From: Halomonas sp.
GTDB taxonomy: Bacteria > Pseudomonadota > Gammaproteobacteria > Pseudomonadales > Oleiphilaceae
Reading direction: 5' to 3'
Assembly: GCA_007135745.1 (NCBI GenBank)
Contig: SLIH01000405.1
Span: forward strand, 1 to 5,473
DNA length: 5,473 bases
Positions within the stretch are counted from its first letter, which is position 1. Every line of letters begins with the position of its first letter. Position numbers and translations under genes: made by a program. The notes under the pieces were generated by a model. The model was given only the letters and a program-made list of their open reading frames with translations. It ran no database searches and had not been told where the DNA came from. Shown in pieces: positions 1 through 5,269 of this stretch.

Positions 1-484
1 GTCCGACTCGATATTGTCCAACCGCCATGCCCGCAACCCGTAGGTGAGCGGACGCTCGTGAGGGCCCGTTGTCTATGTGGTACGGGCCGAGCACTGCCAA
101 TGGCTGTCTCTTGACGACCCTGAGCGGGCACCGGGAAGTCTGTCGCGAACGGCTGCATTGATGCGGCTTGCGGCCATCGTCGTAAGCGCGGCAAACGGAT
201 GTGTCGCCTGATTGACCGCGAGTCTTCTCCATCGTTGTTCCCTGCGAAAGCCGCCCAGGGCCTGACTGTATGGAGAAGAGCCTGATAGTAGTGGGCCGGC
301 GACCCCATCCCCCCCCAAGATCAGGTCAAAGAGCTGGGGATTCAGCTCAAGCGCGACAACGTTGAACCACATCCAGCCCGCGACAGTTCCTCATGGTGGG
401 TTCACCGCACAGGTTTGGCTGCGGGGTTGAGAAACCCAGGCTTGTCTAATCAAGAGAACTTGACGTAGGTGGTAGGAAAAAGAA
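1..484. other. Unassigned 5' flank, no supportable gene
   Basis: This GC-rich stretch has short open frames on both strands, but none has a convincing ribosome-binding site, recognisable domain or motif. The longest is a minus-strand frame (372 down to 73, 99 codons), which I do not recognise and whose ATG has only a weak upstream purine stretch. Visible structure includes a perfect 7-bp hairpin (63-69 with 82-88, 12-base loop), an 8-C homopolymer at 309-316, and a 5-bp stem (424-428 with 433-437) closed by a GAGA tetraloop. None of these is followed by a T-run on either strand, so they are not called terminators. Frame 1 is open from base 1 to a TGA at 112-114 and could be the tail of an upstream gene. 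A decayed gene remnant is possible but cannot be shown. Confidence 0.4.
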
Positions 485-655
485 ATGAATGTAGAAGCGT
501 CCCACCACGCGAACGAACCGCACACCAACGATTCTGACAAGAGGCAAAAAATTGTATTGAAGCATAAGGATAGGTTTACTTCGGAGAATAAATATGAGGT
601 TCTTGGCCCGATTTTGGCCGGAAAGAGATATAGGAAAACGTCTGTTCTGGCGTAA
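485..655 (+). CDS. Possible small basic protein, 56 aa, unknown function
   Basis: A 56-codon frame runs from ATG at 485 to TAA at 653-655. An AGGA at 474-477 sits 7 bases upstream of the ATG, which is good Shine-Dalgarno spacing. The product starts MNVEASHHANEP and continues with a lysine/arginine-rich central and C-terminal part (motifs KRQKIVLKHKDRF and LAGKRYRKTSV). It has no signal peptide, membrane segment or domain I recognise, and would be a basic, probably cytoplasmic protein. It lies in an AT-rich patch (about one third GC at 541-600, by hand count) unlike the GC-rich DNA on both sides, which could mean acquired DNA or a regulatory leader. I cannot assign a function. It could be a chance ORF. 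The ribosome-binding site and the protein-like composition are the only support. Confidence 0.35.
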   Translation: MNVEASHHANEPHTNDSDKRQKIVLKHKDRFTSENKYEVLGPILAGKRYRKTSVLA

Positions 656-683
656 TTGATATCTATCCATGGCCCATTTTATT
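656..683 (+). promoter_or_regulatory. Weak sigma70-like promoter candidate
   Basis: TTGATA at 656-661 matches five of six bases of a -35 element. It is followed after 16 bases by TTTATT at 678-683, which matches four of six -10 bases. It lies directly after the small ORF at 485-655 and in front of the lipoprotein operon. The match is by eye only, and such matches are common in AT-rich DNA. Confidence 0.2.
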
Positions 684-722
684 CCGATCGCGTGATGGAT
701 ATGAAAACCCCTGATCAGTGCC

Positions 723-729
723 TATAAAT
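723..729 (+). promoter_or_regulatory. Isolated -10-like box TATAAAT
   Basis: TATAAAT is a good -10 hexamer match upstream of the lipoprotein gene. There is no clear -35 at 16-18 bases upstream (around 700-706). It would give a leader of about 290 bases. It is an alternative to the candidate at 656-683. Confidence 0.18.
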
Positions 730-1017
730 GAATTTGGGTTAAGCGGCCGAAGAGTCGAGAACGATAACGCGAATCAGCAGCAACCGCAGCACCTTATTCA
801 GGGGGAGTCCGCTGTCGTGCGGTGGATCAGTACACCGGTCGTTCACGCCGCTAGTCCCATGTCTGTCGTCGTTTCGAACACGAGCAGCGCTGTCCAGTTT
901 GAAAGCGGTTTTCAAGTCGCGATGGGCAGTTGGGGGCATGCGGGCAGAGCGCGTCGCGGCTGGGTTCGCTTGTTCAGGGTTAGACCGGTCCGGCGTTGTG
1001 TCATCGTGCTTGGCGAA

Positions 1018-1023
1018 AGGGGA
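1018..1023 (+). promoter_or_regulatory. Ribosome-binding site deciding the lipoprotein start
   Basis: AGGGGA within a GAAAGGGGAAG purine stretch lies 5 bases before ATG 1029. The in-frame TTG at 996 has no comparable site. This favours 1029 as the start and gives a basic n-region in front of the lipoprotein h-region. Confidence 0.6.
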
Positions 1024-1028
1024 AGCAA

Positions 1029-1949
1029 ATGTGCAGAAGCCATAAGAACGTGGTGCGGATGTGGAGGATTCCCATGGCGTTGACTGCCCTTCTCGCCCTC
1101 GCGGGGGTGACGGGTTGTGGCGGTGGCGATGACAACAGCGCGGACACGGGAGGTCTACAGGATGCTGGATCTGTGCAAGCGGCTTCGGTCGCGGCCGCGT
1201 GGTCGCCGGCGTTCCTGTACGCCTCACTCGCGCCGGGCGAGTCGAATCGATTTTATGTCCAGTTCACCGCGTCGGGGAACTCTAAGCGCCTCGATGTAAA
1301 CGTTGTGCCCGAAATCAGCCCTTACGTAGTAATATTACCGCGGTCGTTTTCCGACGTGCGGGCTGGGCAAGTTTACCGATTAGAAGTGACGTTACGCTCG
1401 CCCGCGCCGATGGCTGTAGGCGTCAAAGACGGGGTCATCCAGCTCCGGGAAGGACGTCGGGTATGGAGCCGTCCGCTCCCCGTGGACCTGACTTTTTCTC
1501 CCATCCCGCTCCCGCCCGATCCGGGCGCTCAGGGGATGGCGACGATAGAAGGGGTCGATGCGGACGGTGACGGTGTTCGGGATGATATCCAGCGCTATGT
1601 AGGGTTCCTCGCTTACAAGACTGAATCCGGGCATGCGGCATTGACGCAACTGGCCAAGGCAGAGCAGGCCATTCTGCTTGCAGAGGACCCTGAGGCCATA
1701 CGTTCAGCGGCCGAGGCGGTGAGCCGGGCAATTCAGTGCCTGTTTTTCGTGCGCGGCGAACGCAGTGACGCTGCGGCTCTCGCCGACCTCCTTCAGTCAG
1801 AGATCCTTAATACCGTCGATCGATCACTCCGATACATCGCGGCACAGAGCGCGCTCAGCGGGATGGCTTTCACTTCGCAGCCAGACGATTGGCCAAACAT
1901 GTGTGACTTTGATCCCATGAATATGGATGTGGAGGCACGAGTCCAGTGA
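1029..1949 (+). CDS. Predicted outer-membrane lipoprotein with acidic DxDxDG motif
   Basis: The 306-residue product starts with a basic n-region, then a hydrophobic stretch (MALTALLALAGVTGC) ending in the lipobox VTGC. Cys30 is the predicted lipidated residue. Glycine at +2, with no Asp, favours outer-membrane sorting by the standard Lol rule. A low-complexity Gly/Asp/Ala linker follows (31-57). Residues about 58-157 alternate hydrophobic and polar residues like an immunoglobulin-type beta sandwich. After a Pro-rich hinge (158-165) comes GVDADGDGVRDDIQRY (175-190), with Asp177, 179, 181 and 185 spaced like an EF-hand or thrombospondin type 3 calcium loop. The rest (191-280) is mainly helical. 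Cys237 and Cys292 could form a disulfide. ATG 1059 is an alternative start. The TTG at 996 is less likely because it lacks a ribosome-binding site. The stop overlaps the next start by 4 bases. I know of no named function. A role as partner or anchor of the downstream hydrolase is inference from coupling. Confidence 0.85.
   Translation: MCRSHKNVVRMWRIPMALTALLALAGVTGCGGGDDNSADTGGLQDAGSVQAASVAAAWSPAFLYASLAPGESNRFYVQFTASGNSKRLDVNVVPEISPYVVILPRSFSDVRAGQVYRLEVTLRSPAPMAVGVKDGVIQLREGRRVWSRPLPVDLTFSPIPLPPDPGAQGMATIEGVDADGDGVRDDIQRYVGFLAYKTESGHAALTQLAKAEQAILLAEDPEAIRSAAEAVSRAIQCLFFVRGERSDAAALADLLQSEILNTVDRSLRYIAAQSALSGMAFTSQPDDWPNMCDFDPMNMDVEARVQ
1931..1935 (+). promoter_or_regulatory. Ribosome-binding site for the hydrolase gene
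   Basis: GGAGG lies inside the end of the lipoprotein gene, 10 bases before the GTG start at 1946. The GTGA overlap (GTG start 1946-1948, TGA stop 1947-1949) indicates translational coupling of the two genes. Confidence 0.6.
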
Positions 1950-4336
1950 AAACGTTTTTCGCCGTCACTCTAATCGCTTTCCTCATCACTCCGGCCATCA
2001 GCAATGCGTCATTGCCAGAGCCTATTGACCCCCCTGAAACTTTTAAGGTTGTGGAATGGTGTAAACCGGATAGCGAGCCAGTCGCTCGCGTTGTTTTCAT
2101 CAACGGGATTTGGAACACCCAATCGGAGGCAGTCTCATCACGGGATGAGTTGCTGACAAAGTTTGGTCGCCGTTTCAGCGCTTGGAGCCTTGGGTGCATC
2201 GAGTTTACACTCGGCTATAACCATCATGATGGATATCTTGCGGATCTTTTCGATTCGTTTCTTCAGGTGGCCGGCCAGAGTGAGACGACGACAGCTTTCT
2301 GGCGTTACATGCGAGGGGTACGCACGTTCCTCCCGTCAAGTGTCGAGTCATTCCTGGACAGTCGGATTGAATCGATTGCCGGGACGGTCCAGGCACTTCA
2401 TGATGTTGAAAGTCTGTTGTCAGACCAGGATCTAAGAGAATTCCGGAATCTTGCTACGGAGTTCACCAGTCAAGGCAAACCCGTGGTGATGGTCGGGCAC
2501 TCACAGGGGAGCCTCTACACGAATCAAGTTCATCGACTTTCTTTGTCCAGCGATCGCGACTTATTGGCGAACATTCTCGTAGCCACGCCGGCAGCCAAGG
2601 TAGAAGGTCCATTGCCGCATGTTACGATTTTCTTGGATGTTATTTTGGGGGTTCCAGGGGCTCTGCCTGCCAATACTGAGAATGTCTTATCGTTGGTCGC
2701 ACCCTGGAGCATCCATCAATTTGTTTCCTCGTATATGAAAAACTGGCAGTCCAGCACGACCATTACTGATGCCATGTTGGATTTCTTGGCGGGACATCTG
2801 CCATCTAAGAAATTCCAACACGGGGATTTTGTGGAGGTCAGCTTTGACATCCCACTGCGCGTGATCGATCTCGAAGCCGATGGTGATCCCAAGCCGGTTA
2901 TGGGGGAACGTAAACGTGGTGACAAGGGCGTAATAGTTGATGGTCCAGTGCTTTACCGCACATGGCATTGGAAAGTGGCATTTGCCGGTTCCGTCACAGG
3001 ATGGGTAACAGAGGATGGGCTTAGAAAGCAGGAAGGAGTCCGAGTTTCGTTGACCAATAACGAAACATGCCAGGAATATGGTGTCTGCGCAGTAGTTCTT
3101 GATATTGATGACTGGGTGGATTCCTCATCGATCGTCGTCGAAATTGAATGGGGCGACGGAACAACCCTGTCTTCGCAAACTCTGGCCGATTGCGTGAACG
3201 TTGGAGCGTGTCAGCACCTGGGGAACGGGCGGTATCGGGCCTGGAAGGTTTATTCTGAAGCGGGTGAGGGGGCTTACCCTGTACGAGTTCGTTACGGCGC
3301 CTTTGGTGAAGAACCGGTAGTTGAATCGTTCTTTGCGAACGTGACCGCGACGAAGGCGCTTGGTCTAACCGCCACGCCGGGGGACGCCCGTGTAGAGCTT
3401 TCATGGGCGAACCTTGGGGCGGATCGCTACAATGTCTGTCGCGCTACGCAGCCTGTGGCGGAGTTCGACAGCTGCTCTGTCTATGCCGGGGGCACGTTGC
3501 TCCTCGACGTCGGCACACCGCCCCGAGGGTTCGAAGGACTGACGAACGGGACGACCTACCATTTTCGGGTGGAGGCGAAGTTCGGGAAGGAACGGTTGAT
3601 CTCTCAGGGTGCGTCTGCAACGCCCGTGGCAGTTGTGGCTCCGCCTGCGGGCGGAGGCCTGAACGACACAGGCATTACGTTCTGTGGTGAGGCCTTGGAC
3701 GGCAATAATGATCCCTGTAGGGGTTTTGAGCCATGGGGCCAAGACGCGCACTTTGGACGTGATGCGGCGGCATTGGCGGGCGCCCTGAACAAGGTCGGTG
3801 GCGGCAGCGCTGGGTTCGACTTCACAAAAATCGCGAACAACGGCGCAGAGTTGCCAGCCTCGGCCACATTGGGCAGTGGCCCCAATGACTGGGCCTGCAC
3901 CCGCGACAACGTCACTGGTTTGATTTGGGAGGTAAAGGTCGACGATCCCACCCACCTGCGTCACAAGGACCACACTTACACCTGGTACGATCCGGATAGC
4001 CCGGATGACAACCCCGGAACCGCCAATGGCGGGCTCTGCGTCGGTAGCGCCTGTGACACTTCGGGCTTCGTGAACGACGTGAATACAAGTGGATTATGCG
4101 GATCCATTGAATGGCGTATGCCGACGCGTAGCGAGTTGCAGGGGATTGTGGATTACGGCCAAGTAGAACCGTCGATTGATCTTGCATATTTTCCTAACAC
4201 ACCGAGTTATTTCTTCTGGTCGAGTTCCGTGAGGCCCCCGGCCGCGTGGAGCGTTTATTTTTTCCACGGTGACGTCACATCAATATACGGAAAATCCTTC
4301 CGGTTATTGGTCCGACTCGTGCGCCATGGAAGCTGA
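1946..4336 (+). CDS. Exported alpha/beta-hydrolase with SH3, PKD, FN3 and DUF1566 domains
   Basis: This 796-residue secreted multidomain protein starts at GTG. A signal peptide covers residues 1-21 (MKTFFAVTLIAFLITPAISNA). The alpha/beta-hydrolase part spans about 45-285. It has an oxyanion-type strand FINGIWN (51-57), the nucleophile elbow GHSQG (184-188, Ser186) and a likely catalytic His257 in SIHQF. Asp231 is a possible acid. Esterase or lipase activity is expected of this fold, but the substrate is unknown. An SH3-like segment follows (about 298-360, GVIVDGPV and TGWVTEDGL). Next is a PKD-like beta domain (365-468, IEWGDGT) with four cysteines (374, 381, 416, 422). Then come a fibronectin type III domain (470-562, NGTTYHFRVEA) and a PPAGGG linker. 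The DUF1566/Lcl C-terminal-like domain spans about 572-796 (GFDFTK, DNVTGLIWEV, EWRMPT, FPNTP, FWSSS, VRLVR). Cys39 and Cys84 may pair. DUF1566 is known from secreted adhesins and as a target fold of some diversity-generating retroelements. GC rises sharply near 3340 at the PKD-FN3 border. Attachment of enzyme to a binding tail is seen; the ligand is not known. Confidence 0.93.
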   Translation: MKTFFAVTLIAFLITPAISNASLPEPIDPPETFKVVEWCKPDSEPVARVVFINGIWNTQSEAVSSRDELLTKFGRRFSAWSLGCIEFTLGYNHHDGYLADLFDSFLQVAGQSETTTAFWRYMRGVRTFLPSSVESFLDSRIESIAGTVQALHDVESLLSDQDLREFRNLATEFTSQGKPVVMVGHSQGSLYTNQVHRLSLSSDRDLLANILVATPAAKVEGPLPHVTIFLDVILGVPGALPANTENVLSLVAPWSIHQFVSSYMKNWQSSTTITDAMLDFLAGHLPSKKFQHGDFVEVSFDIPLRVIDLEADGDPKPVMGERKRGDKGVIVDGPVLYRTWHWKVAFAGSVTGWVTEDGLRKQEGVRVSLTNNETCQEYGVCAVVLDIDDWVDSSSIVVEIEWGDGTTLSSQTLADCVNVGACQHLGNGRYRAWKVYSEAGEGAYPVRVRYGAFGEEPVVESFFANVTATKALGLTATPGDARVELSWANLGADRYNVCRATQPVAEFDSCSVYAGGTLLLDVGTPPRGFEGLTNGTTYHFRVEAKFGKERLISQGASATPVAVVAPPAGGGLNDTGITFCGEALDGNNDPCRGFEPWGQDAHFGRDAAALAGALNKVGGGSAGFDFTKIANNGAELPASATLGSGPNDWACTRDNVTGLIWEVKVDDPTHLRHKDHTYTWYDPDSPDDNPGTANGGLCVGSACDTSGFVNDVNTSGLCGSIEWRMPTRSELQGIVDYGQVEPSIDLAYFPNTPSYFFWSSSVRPPAAWSVYFFHGDVTSIYGKSFRLLVRLVRHGS
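4201..4330 (+). other. Variable-region-like end of the DUF1566 domain
   Basis: This 3' end encodes residues 752-794 of the hydrolase fusion. It has the fixed frame of DUF1566 proteins: FWSSS (757-761), AWSV (767-770), G775, K783-S784 and VRLVR (789-793). The positions between are those that vary in retroelement-diversified DUF1566 proteins. Most of the intervening codons (agc, tat, ttc, cac, gac, tca, ata, tac, tcc, ttc, tta) can be reached from AAY or AAR codons by changing adenines only, as expected of adenine-specific mutagenesis. This is compatible with, not proof of, a diversity-generating retroelement variable repeat. I found no second, adenine-rich copy (template repeat) and no reverse transcriptase in the window. 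Confidence 0.3.
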
Positions 4337-4362
4337 ACATCGGCATGATGAGCGTATAACAT

Positions 4363-4366
4363 GGAG
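4363..4366 (+). promoter_or_regulatory. Ribosome-binding site choosing ATG 4373 over ATG 4361
   Basis: GGAG lies 6 bases before ATG 4373. The upstream in-frame ATG at 4361 has no purine-rich site at the right distance. This selects the shorter product, starting MRNFAGVF, which is also a cleaner signal peptide. Confidence 0.5.
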
Positions 4367-4372
4367 CGATTC

Positions 4373-4891
4373 ATGAGAAACTTCGCGGGTGTTTTTTTAC
4401 TTGCTTTGCTTCCGACTCCTTGGGGTTTGGCTTTTGCCGATATTTGCTGGGGCAATTTGCCACCTACCAATCCAGACCAAGTCTACGTGCGCCATGGCAA
4501 TGGCACCGTAACCGATACTAGTACTGGGTTAATGTGGAAGGCGTGTGCCGAGGGCCAAGCGGGAAGCGCTTGTTCTGGTGAAGCAAATACGTTCACATGG
4601 GCCGAGGCGCTCAGCTGGGCGGAAGCCACGGTGTTCGGTGGACATGACGATTGGCGGCTTCCCAATGTGAAAGAATTGTCAGGGTTGGTTGAAGAATGCA
4701 GGTTCACCCCTGCAATTAACATCAATTTCTTTCCGAATACCCCGAACGCGGAATTTTGGTCAAGTTCACCACAAGTGCAAGAAAGCTTTTACACCCCAGG
4801 AGCGTGGTGGGTCGATTTCTACATAGGTTATACCTCACATGACCCTAGGGAATTGACTGCCCATGTTCGCCTCGTCCGTGATCCATTTTGA
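4373..4891 (+). CDS. Small secreted DUF1566 (Lcl C-terminal-like) protein
   Basis: The 172-residue product (176 if ATG 4361 is used) has a signal peptide with hydrophobic core FAGVFLLALLPTPWGLAFA and predicted cleavage after Ala22. One DUF1566 domain fills the mature protein: GTVTDTSTGLMWKACAEGQ (44-62), FTWAEAL (74-80), DDWRLPNVKEL (92-102), FFPNTP (119-124), FWSSSP (128-133), AWWVDF (144-149) and VRLVR (165-169). Cys25, 58, 67 and 109 may form disulfides. The fold is a C-type-lectin-like sheet in known relatives, so a secreted binding protein is expected; the ligand is unknown. It lies 36 bases after the hydrolase-fusion stop on the same strand, so co-transcription is likely. It shares the domain family with the end of that protein but has clearly diverged: it is the shorter form without the GFDFTK and DNVTGLIWEV block. 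Its C-terminal segment is also variable-region-like. Confidence 0.88.
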   Translation: MRNFAGVFLLALLPTPWGLAFADICWGNLPPTNPDQVYVRHGNGTVTDTSTGLMWKACAEGQAGSACSGEANTFTWAEALSWAEATVFGGHDDWRLPNVKELSGLVEECRFTPAININFFPNTPNAEFWSSSPQVQESFYTPGAWWVDFYIGYTSHDPRELTAHVRLVRDPF

Positions 4892-4900
4892 AGGTTGGGT

Positions 4901-5269
4901 CTATTCGGGGTTTCTGAGTCGCATGAAAACTACGTGGTCAGGTTTGGTTTGCGAAATAACCAAAGGAATTCCGTCACGTGTTGACGATAAATATGTCTTT
5001 AGTAAAGATGATAAAGAGGGTCCTGTTTCAGCCTTGAATGGGATTTTTATATGGTCATGAATTGGTCGACCTATGAAAGACCCGTAATCCACAGGGTTTC
5101 TTAATATGACTGCAAGTTTCCACGAATCAGAAATCTTGGGTTCGGCCGGTCTGTATTCGCCGAGCACATGGACTTTTTTGTTCACGACAAGCGGCGCAAG
5201 TCCTGCCACTAAGATGCTACAGTAACAGGCTGCAATTCCGGTTTTTACGCGGCGGAAACGGGTCAACAA
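4901..5269 (-). CDS. Possible membrane-anchored or exported small protein, unknown family
   Basis: A 122-codon minus-strand frame uses TTG at 5269 and ends with TAG at 4901-4903. The product starts with a basic stretch (MLTRFRRVK) followed by a hydrophobic segment (TGIAACYCSILVAGLAPLVV, residues 10-29), consistent with a signal peptide or signal anchor. The remaining 90 residues are mixed alpha/beta in character, with no motif I recognise. In-frame ATG is absent except near the C-terminus, so the start must be TTG (5269 or 5266) or a later GTG. The upstream sequence has only a weak GGTGG-like site. It converges on the DUF1566 gene with 9 bases between the two stops, a normal arrangement for real convergent genes. 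The AT-rich DNA (about 35% GC at 4981-5040) makes a frame of this length less trivial by chance. A competing plus-strand frame (4923-5060) overlaps it. Function unknown. Confidence 0.38.
   Translation of the reverse strand: MLTRFRRVKTGIAACYCSILVAGLAPLVVNKKVHVLGEYRPAEPKISDSWKLAVILRNPVDYGSFIGRPIHDHIKIPFKAETGPSLSSLLKTYLSSTRDGIPLVISQTKPDHVVFMRLRNPE

Larger units (their letters stand above)
656..1028. other. Leader region upstream of the lipoprotein operon
   Basis: These 373 bases precede the first gene of the three-gene block and should contain its promoter if the block is transcribed as a unit. I see no structured RNA or convincing operator. A GTG-initiated plus-strand frame (718-1083) crosses it, but it has no ribosome-binding site and its 3' part runs out of frame into the lipoprotein gene, so it is not called. 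The region becomes steadily more GC-rich towards the gene. It could include a long 5' untranslated leader. Confidence 0.45.

Noticed and set aside
73..372. 99-codon minus-strand frame in the 5' flank
   Set aside because: It has only a weak ribosome-binding site, no motif recognised, and crosses a G8 run. It could be a remnant, but I cannot support it as a gene.
718..1083. 121-codon plus-strand frame with GTG start upstream of the lipoprotein gene
   Set aside because: It has no ribosome-binding site, no recognisable motif, and its last part overlaps the lipoprotein gene in another frame with Arg/Trp/Cys-rich, shadow-like composition.
739..1227. 162-codon minus-strand frame
   Set aside because: It is rich in Pro, Arg, Ser and His, as expected of an antisense shadow of GC-rich coding DNA, and it overlaps the lipoprotein start.
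3401..3973. 190-codon minus-strand frame
   Set aside because: It lies fully inside the FN3-DUF1566 coding region, which has clear domain motifs on the plus strand, so it is a shadow.
4943..4964. Inverted repeat TTTGGTT / AACCAAA with 8-base loop after the DUF1566 gene, considered as a terminator
   Set aside because: The stem is rich in A-T pairs and no T-run follows on either strand.
5082..5103. Hairpin-like ACCC / GGGT pair followed by TTTCTT
   Set aside because: The stem is only four to six pairs with one wobble, and it lies inside the minus-strand candidate gene. It is too weak for a terminator call.
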